Below, piece after piece: positions 18,358 through 26,703 of a stretch of DNA of 64,000 bases (position 1 is the stretch's first letter; each line of letters starts with the position of its first letter). The notes under the pieces are model-generated. The model was not told where the DNA came from. It worked only from the letters and a program-made list of their open reading frames with translations, and made no database searches. Location: positions 17,763 through 81,762 of the forward strand of contig DATAVE010000064.1 in NCBI GenBank assembly GCA_036267875.1. Reading direction: 5' to 3'. A program made the translations under genes and the position numbers. The DNA is from DASZTV01 sp036267875. Its GTDB lineage: Bacteria; Actinomycetota; Actinomycetes; JAFAQI01.

Positions 18358-19128
18358 GTGACCGGCATCGAGCTGATCGACGCGGAGCTTCCGGCTGGAG
18401 TCGTCGGTGGATTCACCACCCGCGGCGGAGGTGTCAGTCCGCCGCCGTGGGCCGAGTTGAACCTGGCGTTGCACGTGACGGACCGGCGTTCTCGGGTTCT
18501 CACGAATCGCGATCGGCTCGGCTGTGAGATCGGGATCGGTCGGGTGGGCTTCCCGCAGCAGGTGCACGGCGCCCGGGTCCTCGTCGTGGACCGGAAGGCG
18601 GCAGGACGCCGTCAACTCACGCGGCGAGCAGGCGCGGCCGGTGTCGATGCGCTCGTGACGGCAGCGCATGAGGCGCCAATCGGGGTACTGGTGGCCGACT
18701 GCATGCCCGTGCTGATCGCCGACCCGGTTGCGGGGGTCGTGGCGGCGGCACACGCTGGGCGCAAAGGTCTCGTCGCTGGGGTGTTGCAGGCCACGATCGA
18801 GGCGATGACCACGCTCGGCGCCGAGCCGGGGCGGATGGCCGCGGTGGTCGGTCCGTCAATCTGCGGACGCTGCTACGAGGTGCCGGAGCAGATGCGCGAC
18901 GAGGTATCGGCCCAACTCCCCGCGAGCTTCGCGCAGACTCGAGCAGGCACAGCCGCGCTCGACCTGCCGGCGGGCGCGACCAGCGTGATCAGGGCGGAAG
19001 GCGTCAACGACGTCAGGTTCGTTGGGCTGTGTACGGCGGAAGACGAGCGGTTCTACTCATACCGCCGCGATGGGGTCACCGGCCGCTTTGCCGGCGTGAT
19101 CATGCTGGAGCCCGATGTCCACCGATAG
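18358..19128 (+). CDS. pgeF: Peptidoglycan editing factor PgeF (YfiH/laccase-domain family)
   Basis: 256 residues from a GTG 10 bp after ftsZ. Family landmarks are GGFTTRGGGVSPPPWAELNL near residue 16, QQVHGARVLVV, the metal-site segment VLVADCMPVLIADP followed by VAAAHAGRKGLVAGVLQ, and VGPSICGRCYEVPEQ. In E. coli the protein hydrolyses incorrectly built muropeptide precursors. Older annotations call it a multicopper polyphenol oxidase, and human FAMIN is a relative. Its place next to ftsZ is conserved in actinobacteria. The end overlaps the next gene by 14 bases. Confidence 0.92.
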   Translation: MTGIELIDAELPAGVVGGFTTRGGGVSPPPWAELNLALHVTDRRSRVLTNRDRLGCEIGIGRVGFPQQVHGARVLVVDRKAAGRRQLTRRAGAAGVDALVTAAHEAPIGVLVADCMPVLIADPVAGVVAAAHAGRKGLVAGVLQATIEAMTTLGAEPGRMAAVVGPSICGRCYEVPEQMRDEVSAQLPASFAQTRAGTAALDLPAGATSVIRAEGVNDVRFVGLCTAEDERFYSYRRDGVTGRFAGVIMLEPDVHR

Positions 19129-19822
19129 GGGCGCCGAACTGGCGGCCAGTCTCGCCGCGTTGAACGAGCGGGTCGCGCGGGCTTGCGGGGCAGCCGATCG
19201 GGATCCGGCCTCGGTCACGCTGATCGCGGTGACAAAGACGTTTCCGGCATCGGATATCCGATTGCTGGCCGACCTCGGCGTCACCGACGTGGGGGAGAAC
19301 CGCGATGACGAGGCCGCCGGCAAACACGCTGAGTGCCGGGATCTTGGCCTGGCGTGGCACTTCGTCGGGCAGGTCCAGCGGCGAAAGGCGCGATCGGTCG
19401 CGGCGTACGCCGATGTCGTCCATTCGATCGACCGGCCCGAGCTGGCCGTCGCTCTCAGCGCTGCAGTGACCTCCGAAGCGCGGCTGCTTGCCGGATTGGT
19501 CCAGATCTGCCTCGACCCAGTCGGCAGTCAGGGTCGAGCGGGCGTGGCCCCCGAGGCCGTTGTCGAGCTGGCGGAGCAGGTAGTCCGCTCGCCCGGGCTT
19601 GCGCTCGCCGGGGTCATGGCAGTCGCTCCGTTGGGCGGCGATCCAGACATCGCGTTCGCGCGGCTGGCTGAGCTGTCGGCGCAGGTCAGAGCCGCGTTTC
19701 CGGCCGCAACGATGATCTCGGCCGGGATGAGCGGGGATCTCGAGGCGGCGATCCGACACGGCGCGACACACCTTCGTGTCGGAAGTGCGTTGATGGGCGG
19801 TCGAAGCGGCTTGGTCGGTTAG
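19115..19822 (+). CDS. YggS/YlmE-type pyridoxal-phosphate homeostasis protein
   Basis: 235 residues from the ATG at 19115, inside the last codons of pgeF. The alanine-racemase-like single-domain fold is indicated by VTLIAVTKTFPASDIRLL (PLP lysine in the VTK segment, residues 33-35), by WHFVGQVQRRKARSV near residue 83, and by SAGMSGDLEAAIRHGATHLR near the C-terminus, which binds the phosphate. These proteins control free PLP and amino-acid pools and have no established enzymatic turnover. The usual GENYVQE-like segment is GENRDDEA here. The gene is the standard neighbour of sepF. Confidence 0.93.
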   Translation: MSTDRGAELAASLAALNERVARACGAADRDPASVTLIAVTKTFPASDIRLLADLGVTDVGENRDDEAAGKHAECRDLGLAWHFVGQVQRRKARSVAAYADVVHSIDRPELAVALSAAVTSEARLLAGLVQICLDPVGSQGRAGVAPEAVVELAEQVVRSPGLALAGVMAVAPLGGDPDIAFARLAELSAQVRAAFPAATMISAGMSGDLEAAIRHGATHLRVGSALMGGRSGLVG

Positions 19823-19886
19823 CCTTGACGGGAACGTTCGCGCGCGATTTGCACGCTCGGGCGACCGATTGACCGGAGGACGTCGA

Positions 19887-20408
19887 ATGGCCGGCGCGAT
19901 GCGCAAGATGGCCGTCTATCTCGGGCTTGTCGAAGATGAGGACATCGATGGCGGGTACGACGAGGACGACGTCGACTTCGACGAGCGTCCGCACGTGATC
20001 CGTCGTGGTGAAGAGCCGGTGCTGCGGGTGACGCGCCCGGATGAGGTTGCCGAGCGGCGCCCACGCGCAAGCGAGCGACACAGCGCGAGCGTCAATCGCC
20101 CGAGCGCGGACCCGATCGATGCCCTGGAGGCGTACCGCATCACTACTGTTCACCCCCGCAACTACAACGAAGCGCGAGTCATCGGCGAGCACTTCCGCGA
20201 CGGCACCCCGGTGATCATGAACCTCACCGACATGGACGACTCGGACGCGAAGCGCCTGGTCGACTTCGCCGCGGGCCTGGTCTTCGGTCGTCACGGCAGC
20301 ATCGAGCGGGTGACCCAGAAGGTGTTCCTGCTCACCCCGGCCAACGTCGAGATCACCGCCGAGGACAAGTCCCGGCTCGCGGGGGCTGGCTTCTTCAACC
20401 AGAGCTGA
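19887..20408 (+). CDS. sepF: Cell division protein SepF
   Basis: 173 residues from the ATG at 19887, preceded by CCGGAGGA with 6-bp spacing; a TTG 18 bases upstream in frame is less likely. An amphipathic N-terminal membrane-targeting segment (MAGAMRKMAVYLGL) is followed by an acidic, variable linker. The globular SepF core runs from about residue 85 (HPRNYNEARVIGEHFRDG, MNLTDMDDSDAKRLVDFAAG). SepF ties FtsZ to the membrane in organisms without FtsA, which fits the absence of ftsA here. It is probably translated with the YggS-type gene and the YggT-type gene. Confidence 0.96.
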   Translation: MAGAMRKMAVYLGLVEDEDIDGGYDEDDVDFDERPHVIRRGEEPVLRVTRPDEVAERRPRASERHSASVNRPSADPIDALEAYRITTVHPRNYNEARVIGEHFRDGTPVIMNLTDMDDSDAKRLVDFAAGLVFGRHGSIERVTQKVFLLTPANVEITAEDKSRLAGAGFFNQS

Positions 20409-20436
20409 CCGGCCCGGGAAGACAAGCGGCGCAACG

Positions 20437-20724
20437 GTGGCCATCGCAGCATCGATCGGGGTCTACGCCCTGTACGTGCTGATCGCGTTGCTGATCGTCC
20501 GGTTTGTCATGGATTGGATCATGGTGCTCTCGCGGAACTACCGGCCGACAGGTGCGGTAGCCGCGGCGCTCGAGTTGGCCTACACCGTGACCGATCCGCC
20601 GATCAAAGCGCTGCGCCGGGTGATTCCGCCGCTGCCGCTGGGTCGGGCGAGCCTTGACCTGGCCTTTCTGGTGCTCTGGATCGCAGCGGGGATTCTCATT
20701 CGGGTGCTGAGTGCATATGCCTGA
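20437..20724 (+). CDS. YggT-family small membrane protein
   Basis: 95 residues from a GTG at 20437, 28 bp after sepF. There are two hydrophobic helices, residues 8-28 (GVYALYVLIALLIVRFVMDW) and 73-92 (LDLAFLVLWIAAGILIRVL). The loop between them contains YTVTDPPIKALRRVIPP, the family signature T(D/E)PxxxxxRRxxPP. YggT proteins are conserved beside sepF and divIVA in Gram-positive bacteria and have been linked to osmotic tolerance and chromosome or division functions, but no biochemical role is fixed. The YlmG-type position here supports a division-related role. Confidence 0.9.
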   Translation: MAIAASIGVYALYVLIALLIVRFVMDWIMVLSRNYRPTGAVAAALELAYTVTDPPIKALRRVIPPLPLGRASLDLAFLVLWIAAGILIRVLSAYA

Positions 20725-20766
20725 GCTCACGGGTAACCCGGCCCGGTGCCGGGAAGGTGATCTGCC

Positions 20767-21732
20767 ATGCCGCTGAGTCCCGACGACGTCCAGAACAAGC
20801 GGTTCACCGTCGTGCGCTTCAAGTTCGGCTACGACGAGGAAGAGGTCGACAACTTCCTCGACGAGATCGAGGAAGAGCTGCGTCGGCTGATCAGCGAGAA
20901 CCGGGCGCTGCATACCGCCGCGACGAGGGTGCCCGGCGCGCCCGGTCCGACCGCCGTGCTGCCGCCTGCGCTCCCACACGCCGTGCCACCGCCACAGCCG
21001 TCGCCGCAGGTAGTGATGCCTCCGCCGCAGCCAGTCCCGGCACCGCCACCCCCGCCCGCACCGATCGCGATTCCCGAGTTGGCCGGGCTCTCCGGACTCG
21101 CAGATACCGACGACACGGCGCTGCGCACGCTGATGCTTGCCCAGCGCACCGCAGAGGACGCGATCGCCAAGGCCCACGCAGATGCCGAGGAGATCCTCAA
21201 CGGTGCCCGGGCGAAGGCCACCGCGCTCGAGCAGGAGCTGCGCGCGGTCCATGCCGGCCGGCTCGCGGCGCTCGAGAAGGAGCGGTCCGGGCTCGTCGAG
21301 GAGATCGCCGCGCTCCGCGGGTTCGAGCGGGAGTTTCGCAACCGGCTCCGTATGTATCTGCAGTCGACGATCGGCGACCTCGATGCTCGGCCGAGCGTCG
21401 AACCGGCGCAGGCCCAACCGGTGGCTGCCGCACAGGTCTCGGCGGAGACCCAGAGCGTCGGCCGGCACTCGGCGCCAATGCCGCAGCGACCGCCGCAGGC
21501 ACCACCGCCGCAAGCCCGACCGCCGCAGGCCCGACCGCCGCAGGCCCCAGCGCCGCAGGCGCCGCAGCAACCTGCGGCCCAGCCAGTGGCGCCCGCTCAG
21601 CCCCCCGCTCAGCCCTCCGCTCACCCTCCCGCGGCAGTGCCACCTGTGGCCCCGCCGGCGGCTCCGCCACCACCGCCCCCGAACCCGTTCAGCAGCGCCC
21701 CGCCGCCCGCTGGGCCGCCCGCTCAGGCGTGA
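20767..21732 (+). CDS. divIVA: DivIVA/Wag31 polar growth protein with a proline-rich insert
   Basis: 321 residues. The N-terminal lipid-binding domain is clear (MPLSPDDVQNKRFTVVRFKF, then GYDEEEVDNFLDEIEEEL, residues 1-45). A Pro/Gln/Ala-rich insert of about 45 residues (70-115) separates it from a coiled coil (residues 130-200, ending FEREFRNRLRMYLQSTIGDL). The C-terminal 110 residues are almost entirely Pro, Gln and Ala, with repeats of RPPQA and PPQAP. In actinobacteria this protein marks the cell poles and directs tip growth. The start is an ATG 42 bp after the YggT-type gene. The extended low-complexity tail is longer than in Mycobacterium Wag31. Confidence 0.93.
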   Translation: MPLSPDDVQNKRFTVVRFKFGYDEEEVDNFLDEIEEELRRLISENRALHTAATRVPGAPGPTAVLPPALPHAVPPPQPSPQVVMPPPQPVPAPPPPPAPIAIPELAGLSGLADTDDTALRTLMLAQRTAEDAIAKAHADAEEILNGARAKATALEQELRAVHAGRLAALEKERSGLVEEIAALRGFEREFRNRLRMYLQSTIGDLDARPSVEPAQAQPVAAAQVSAETQSVGRHSAPMPQRPPQAPPPQARPPQARPPQAPAPQAPQQPAAQPVAPAQPPAQPSAHPPAAVPPVAPPAAPPPPPPNPFSSAPPPAGPPAQA

Positions 21733-21900
21733 CCAGCGCTACGTGATGTTTGCCGGGCCAGCCGCCGTCTGTCGCCGTGCTGCCACTACGATGTGGCGCG
21801 ATAGCCGCGAATCACCAGATTCGCCAGGTGTGGTCTGGTGTTCGCGGCGCGTGCCGTCGCACCACCAATCGCACTTGATGAGGGAAATGGAGTCGACGAC

Positions 21901-22614
21901 GTGATCGTCATCAGCGGGATCCTGCTGCTCATCGCGGTTGTGTTCCTCGTCATCGGGTTGTTTGGCCCGCTGGCGTGGGTCTACGCCTCGATTGCTGTCA
22001 GCGTGTTGTCATTCGTGTTCTTGCTGGTCGGAGTGCGTCAGCGTCGCGACGTGGTCGCGCCGTCGGGTGCGCCCGCACCTTCCGCGCCTCGAGGCGACTC
22101 CCTCGCTTCGGATGAGCCGGCGAGCACCGACGTGACCCTGGTCCCGGCAGGTGGTCGTCGTCCGGCTGCTGCGGTTGCCGCTGCCGCGGCCACTGCCGCA
22201 GTGCTGGAGGAGCGCGAGGCTTCCGAGTCGGCGCCTGCCCGCGTGGTCGAGCGACCGCGTCCGGCCGCTGTACCCGCGCGTCCTGCCCGTGCGACCAGCC
22301 CGGCGGCAAGCCGGCTGCGTAGCGCGTCGACGACCCGTCCGCGCGCCGTTCTGCCGGCTCGCATCGCCGAGGCTGAGGCCACCGGCGGCTCTGCCAAGAA
22401 GACGGCTGCGAAGAAGACGACCGCCAAGAAGGCTGCCCCGGCCAAGGTCGCCGCGAAGAAGGCTGCTCCGGCGAAGACGGCCGCGCCAGCCAAGGCTGCG
22501 GCCCCGGCCAAGAAGACGGCCGCCAAGTCGGCTGCTCCGGCCAAGAAGGCCGCGCCTGCGGCGGCTAAGAAGACCGCTGCGAAGAAGACAGCCGCCAAGA
22601 AGACGGCGCGCTAG
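21901..22614 (+). CDS. Membrane protein with histone H1-like lysine/alanine-rich tail
   Basis: 237 residues from a GTG at 21901 preceded by GGAG (21889-21892). A further-upstream start in the same frame lacks an obvious ribosome-binding site. Two closely spaced hydrophobic helices occupy residues 1-47 (MIVISGILLLIAVVFLVIGL, then a second ending FLLVGVRQRRD). A Pro/Ala-rich middle follows. The last 80 residues are Lys/Ala/Pro repeats such as AAKKTTAKKAAPAK, like eukaryotic H1 tails. The combination suggests a membrane-anchored polycation that could touch DNA, RNA or teichoic-type polymers; no function is known to me. It follows divIVA after 168 bp that hold a small dyad (21807-21824) and no recognised promoter. 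Confidence 0.8.
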   Translation: MIVISGILLLIAVVFLVIGLFGPLAWVYASIAVSVLSFVFLLVGVRQRRDVVAPSGAPAPSAPRGDSLASDEPASTDVTLVPAGGRRPAAAVAAAAATAAVLEEREASESAPARVVERPRPAAVPARPARATSPAASRLRSASTTRPRAVLPARIAEAEATGGSAKKTAAKKTTAKKAAPAKVAAKKAAPAKTAAPAKAAAPAKKTAAKSAAPAKKAAPAAAKKTAAKKTAAKKTAR

Positions 22615-22628
22615 CAGCAGCTACCGAC

Positions 22629-22675
22629 CAACTAGAGAAGGCCCCCGCCAGATTGGCGGGGGCCTTCTCTAGTTG
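22629..22675. terminator. 22-bp perfect inverted repeat, bidirectional terminator
   Basis: Arms 22629-22650 and 22654-22675 are perfectly complementary over 22 bp around a 3-nt loop; the GC-rich core is GGCCCCCGCCA and the outer part is CAACTAGAGAA. It begins 15 bp after the H1-tail membrane protein and ends 10 bp before the stop of the converging orphan gene. That is where a two-way terminator is needed. The flanks are not strongly T-rich. Confidence 0.85.
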
Positions 22676-22684
22676 ATGTCTTGG

Positions 22685-23158
22685 TTATTCTTCAGGGTTC
22701 GACACCCGGCGGAACGGGTCGCGTGCCGGGGGAGTGGGCAGCTGCACCCGGTCACCTTCGATGGACAGCCCCGTGAGCCCGAGCACGTGGCACAGGACCG
22801 ACAGTGTCGTCTCGCCGGCCTCGATGCCCTCCTGCGTCACCATGGCGCGGTAGATCAGCGCCCAGTGCTTCGCGGGGGTGTCATAGGTCCAGTCGACCGA
22901 GCCGAGGTGGATCGCGGTACCGCGACTGCCATCCGGCCCGTTGAACGCGCCGCTCCACAGCTGGATGCCTGCCGGGCCAGCCGAGAAGCGGCCACCCTGC
23001 GTCACGTCCTCGTGGGCGGCGGCGTCGAGCAGCGCACGCGCCTGAAGCTCAGGCAGGACCAGCGCCGGGCGTACCTGGCTGGTGAGAGCGGGGACCGCAA
23101 CGGCCTCAGTTTTGAGACGCAGTCCGTCCGCTGACGTCTTGAGAAGCGTCAAAGACAC
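22685..23158 (-). CDS. Hypothetical protein (orphan, unknown function)
   Basis: 157 residues from a GTG at 23158 with a strong GGAGG at 23165-23169 (6-bp spacing); an ATG 45 bases further upstream lacks such a site. I do not recognise the family. The sequence looks soluble, without membrane helices: MSLTLLKTSADGLRLKTEAV at the N-terminus, then LPELQARALLDAAAHEDV, LWSGAFNGPDG and LCHVLGLTGLSIEGDRVQLP. Tryptophans and a beta-rich pattern in the middle hint at a compact alpha/beta domain. An inverted repeat GTATCTA/TAGATAC (23193-23199 and 23225-23231) sits upstream and could be an operator. It stands alone between two converging or tandem units. Confidence 0.65.
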   Translation of the reverse strand: MSLTLLKTSADGLRLKTEAVAVPALTSQVRPALVLPELQARALLDAAAHEDVTQGGRFSAGPAGIQLWSGAFNGPDGSRGTAIHLGSVDWTYDTPAKHWALIYRAMVTQEGIEAGETTLSVLCHVLGLTGLSIEGDRVQLPTPPARDPFRRVSNPEE

Positions 23159-23350
23159 CTCGCACCTCCGGGATCGTGCGCGTCGCTTTTGGGTATCTAA
23201 CATGACGCACCTACAGCATCGGGCTAGATACGCGTGAGAATCACTAGACCGAACGGGTTAATTGTCGCTCAGACTACTGCTCCGAGCGCCAATTTTGGCA
23301 CAAATACGCCAGTTTGGCCATGGCCCGGTCTGGCCCGCAATGCCTACCCG

Positions 23351-23392
23351 GACTACGAGCCTGCGGCGCTGGGCACGACTACGAGCCTGCGG
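23351..23392. repeat. Short direct repeat at the 3' end of ileS
   Basis: GACTACGAGCCTGCGG occurs at 23351-23366 and again at 23377-23392, a 26-bp period. The second copy includes the last codons and stop of ileS; the first lies just downstream. Each copy contains part of a CGAGCctgcgGCTCG-like dyad, so this may be a duplicated terminator arm. Confidence 0.6.
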
Positions 23393-26300
23393 CTCGAAGC
23401 CAGAACCGGATCGGCGGCTCGCTCAGCGTGTGCTCGGCCAGCGGGGCCGCCGGCGCGCCTTCGGTGACGGACACGGCGAGCACTTCGGTGCCCAGCAGGT
23501 CGGCGCCGCCACGGACGGCCGGGGCGACCGCCTCGTCGGCCTGCCACCAGAGCTCGATGCGGTCGGTGACCTCCAAGCCGGTCGACTTACGCGCGTCCTG
23601 GACGCAACGCACGAGTTCGCGCACCACCCCGGCAGCGCGCAGCTCGTCGTCGAGCGACAGATCGAGGGCGACCGTGTCCGGACCTGAGCTCGCCACCGCC
23701 CAGCCGGCTCGCGGCGTCTCGGTGCTGATCACGTCATCTACGTCGAGCTCGATCGTCTCGCCGTCGAGCTCCACCGTGGCGTTACCGGTTGCCCGCAGCG
23801 ACGCGACCAGCGCGGCGTGATCGGCGGCGTGAATCGTGTCGGCGACCGTCTGAGTCCGCTTCCCGAATCGCTTGCCGAGGGCGCGGAAGTTCGCCTTCAC
23901 GCTGACCTCGACGAGGTCGCCTGCTCCGGAGAGCGGCTCGACCTGACGCACGTTGAGCTCGTCGGCGACCTCCGCGACCAGCCCGGCCGGCAGGGTGTCC
24001 CAGCCGGGAGCTGACACCAGCGCGCGACCCAGCGGCTGGCGGGTGCGTACCGAGGACTCCGCTCGGGCGGATCGACCCAGCTCCACGACGCGGCGGATCA
24101 GCGCCATCTGGCCGCCTAGATCGGCCGAGACGGCTGCCGGGTCTGCAACCGGCCATGGCTCGAGGTGCACGCTGTCCGCGGCGTCTGGGTCGACGTCGCG
24201 GGCGAGGCGCTCGTGGACCTCCTCGGTGACGAACGGTACGAAGGGCGCGAGCAGGCGGGTAATGACGTCGAGGCATTCCGCGAGAGTTGCCAGCGCTGCC
24301 GGATCGCCCTCCCAGAACCGCCTTCGCGAGCGCCGGACGTACCAGTTCGACAGGTCGTCGACGAGCTCGGTGAGCCGGCGTCCGGCACGCGTCGGATCGA
24401 AGTCGTCGAGCGCCTCGGTGACTTCCACGATCGTGCGGTGAAGTTCGGATCGGGCCCATCGGTCCAACGCCGGCCGCTCGGCAGGAGGCGGAGCCGCGTG
24501 GTCAGGCGTCCAGTCGTTCGCCCGCGCGTACAGGACGAGAAACGACGCGGTGTTCCAGTAGGTCAGCAGGACCTTGCGGACCACCTCGCCGACCGATTCG
24601 TGACCGACTCGCCTGGCCGACCACGGGTTGCCGGCGGTGAGCATGAACCAGCGCAGCGCATCGGCGCCGTGGCGCTCGAAGAGCTCGAACGGGTCGAGCA
24701 CGTTCCCGAGGTGCTTGCTCATCTTGCGGCCCTGCTCGTCGAGGATGTGACCGAGGCAGAGCACGGTTTGGTACGACGAGCGGTCGAAGACGAGCGTGCC
24801 GATCGCCATCAACGTGTAGAACCAGCCGCGCGTCTGGTCGATGGCCTCACAGATGTAGTCGGCCGGGTACGACGCGTCGAACTCGGCCTGGTTGCGGTGT
24901 GGCGCACCCCACTGGGCGAACGGCATCGAGCCCGCGTCGTACCAGCAGTCGATGACCTCAGGCACGCGTCGGGCCTGCTCGCCGCACGTCGGACAGGCGA
25001 AGGTCACGTCGTCCACGAAGGGCCGGTGCGGGTCAAGGGCGCTCAGGTCCTGGCCGGCGTGAGAGCCCAGCTCGGCGAGGGACCCCACGACGGTGAGGTG
25101 CTCGGCCTCGCAGCGCCAGATCGGCAGCGGCGTGCCCCAGTAGCGATTACGGGACAGCGCCCAGTCGACGTTGTTCTCGAGCCAGTCGCCGTAGCGGCCG
25201 GTCTTGATGGTGGCCGGATGCCAGTCTGTCGCGGCGTTCTCCCGAAGCAGCGCGTCCTTGACCGCGGTCGTACGGATGTACCAGGACGGCAGCGCGTAGT
25301 AGATGAGAGGCGTGTCGCAGCGCCAGCAGTGCGGATAGGAGTGGGTGTAGTCCTCCTTGCGCAGCAGCAGCCCGCGCTCCTGGAGGTCCGCGACGATCGT
25401 CGGATCGGCGGCCTTGAAGAACTGCCCGCCGACGAGCGGCAGATCCGCCTCGAAATGGCCGTCCGCCTCGATCGGGTTGACCACCGGCAGCCCGTAGCGG
25501 CGGGCGACGGCGAGGTCGTCCGCGCCGAATGCAGGCGCCTGGTGGACCAGGCCGGTGCCGTCCTCGACGGTGACGTAGCTCGCCAGGCCGACGAAGTGGG
25601 CCTCGGGGATGTCGACGAGCTCGAAAGGGCGAGAGTAGGTGACGTGCTCCAGGGACGTTCCGGACATCCGGTCGATGATCTCCGCGCCCTCGCCGAGGGC
25701 GTGGTCGACGAGCGGCTCGGCGACGACGAGCAGCTCGTCCGACCCGCTCGGGCGGGCGACGACGTAGGTCACGTCCGGGTTGACCGCGACCGCGGTGTTG
25801 CTGACGAGCGTCCACGGAGTCGTCGTCCAGACCAGCAGCGCCACGCTTCGCCCGTACGTACTGGGCTCAGCGAGCGGACCGCTGGTGATCGGAAACCGGA
25901 CATAAACGGATGGATCGGTCACATCGAGGTATCCCTGCGCGACCTCGTGGTCGCTCAGTCCGGTGCCACAGCGCGGGCAGTACGGCGTGACGCGGTGGTC
26001 CTGGACGAGCAGGCCCTTGTCGAAGATCTGCTTGAGCGACCACCACACGCTCTCGATGTATGCCGCGTCCATGGTCCAGTACGCGGTGTCCAGGTCGACC
26101 CAGTAACCCATTCGCTCGGTCATCTGGGTGAACGCATCGACGTGCTCCAGCACCGACTCGCGGCACTTGGCGTTGAACGCCTCGATGCCGTAGTCCTCGA
26201 TGTCGTCCTTGCCGGAGAAACCGAGCCGCTTCTCGACTTCGAGCTCGACCGGGAGCCCGTGGCAGTCCCAGCCTGCTCGGCGAGGCACGTGATAGCCCCG

Positions 26301-26510
26301 CATCGTGCGGTAGCGGGGGAACAGGTCCTTGAAGACGCGGGCTTCGACGTGGTGGGTGCCTGGGCGGCCGTTAGCGGTCGGCGGACCCTCGTAGAAGGTC
26401 CACAACGGGCCGTCCGCGGTCTGCTCCAGGCTGCGCGCGAAGACGTCGCGGGCCTGCCAGCGGGCGAGTACGTCGTGCTCGAGGGCCGGCAGGTCGACTT
26501 GGGGGCTCAT
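23379..26510 (-). CDS. ileS: Isoleucyl-tRNA synthetase, eukaryotic-like type
   Basis: 1043 residues from the ATG at 26510 (MSPQVDLPALEHDVLARWQA); a GTG 39 bases upstream is an alternative. The class I signature is the PGTHH variant of HIGH (NGRPGTHHVEARVFKD, about residue 46), and the second signature is GRKMSKHLGN. The sequence around them follows the IleRS type found in Mycobacterium, which is related to the eukaryotic enzymes; that group is generally less sensitive to mupirocin. A pair of CxxC elements (CPRCGTG and CPTCGEQ) is visible. The enzyme charges tRNA-Ile and edits valine. No T-box-like element is visible upstream. Confidence 0.95.
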   Translation of the reverse strand: MSPQVDLPALEHDVLARWQARDVFARSLEQTADGPLWTFYEGPPTANGRPGTHHVEARVFKDLFPRYRTMRGYHVPRRAGWDCHGLPVELEVEKRLGFSGKDDIEDYGIEAFNAKCRESVLEHVDAFTQMTERMGYWVDLDTAYWTMDAAYIESVWWSLKQIFDKGLLVQDHRVTPYCPRCGTGLSDHEVAQGYLDVTDPSVYVRFPITSGPLAEPSTYGRSVALLVWTTTPWTLVSNTAVAVNPDVTYVVARPSGSDELLVVAEPLVDHALGEGAEIIDRMSGTSLEHVTYSRPFELVDIPEAHFVGLASYVTVEDGTGLVHQAPAFGADDLAVARRYGLPVVNPIEADGHFEADLPLVGGQFFKAADPTIVADLQERGLLLRKEDYTHSYPHCWRCDTPLIYYALPSWYIRTTAVKDALLRENAATDWHPATIKTGRYGDWLENNVDWALSRNRYWGTPLPIWRCEAEHLTVVGSLAELGSHAGQDLSALDPHRPFVDDVTFACPTCGEQARRVPEVIDCWYDAGSMPFAQWGAPHRNQAEFDASYPADYICEAIDQTRGWFYTLMAIGTLVFDRSSYQTVLCLGHILDEQGRKMSKHLGNVLDPFELFERHGADALRWFMLTAGNPWSARRVGHESVGEVVRKVLLTYWNTASFLVLYARANDWTPDHAAPPPAERPALDRWARSELHRTIVEVTEALDDFDPTRAGRRLTELVDDLSNWYVRRSRRRFWEGDPAALATLAECLDVITRLLAPFVPFVTEEVHERLARDVDPDAADSVHLEPWPVADPAAVSADLGGQMALIRRVVELGRSARAESSVRTRQPLGRALVSAPGWDTLPAGLVAEVADELNVRQVEPLSGAGDLVEVSVKANFRALGKRFGKRTQTVADTIHAADHAALVASLRATGNATVELDGETIELDVDDVISTETPRAGWAVASSGPDTVALDLSLDDELRAAGVVRELVRCVQDARKSTGLEVTDRIELWWQADEAVAPAVRGGADLLGTEVLAVSVTEGAPAAPLAEHTLSEPPIRFWLRAAGS

Positions 26511-26611
26511 CTGGCGGTAGCCCTGCCGCTGCTCGTGCGGGGCTTCCACGAAACGCGAGCGTAGCCTTGCTGGTACGGGAGAGTCGGATGGGCCAGTTGC
26601 GGCGCGGCGCG

Positions 26612-26640
26612 TTGCTGGCAGGTGAACGCGGTTCTATTCT
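26612..26640 (+). promoter_or_regulatory. Candidate promoter for the TraR/DksA-like gene
   Basis: TTGCTG at 26612-26617 and TATTCT at 26635-26640 with a 17-bp spacer, about 65 bp upstream of the ATG at 26704 and its GGGAGG. It lies in the intergenic region divergent from ileS. Only the consensus match supports it. Confidence 0.4.
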
Positions 26641-26703
26641 GCGCGCACCCACGATCGGCGGTGGCTGGGCCGGCGAAACCGGCGGAGGTTCGGGAGGCCG
26701 AGA

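Noticed and set aside
24165..26564. 799-codon plus-strand open frame opposite ileS
   Set aside because: It is an antisense shadow of ileS with Arg/Val/Gly-rich composition and no domain pattern, a usual effect of high GC.
26511..26703. T-box riboswitch upstream of ileS
   Set aside because: The leader on the minus strand lacks a convincing TGG-N-ACCGCG T-box sequence and a specifier stem; only an isolated AACCGCG is present.
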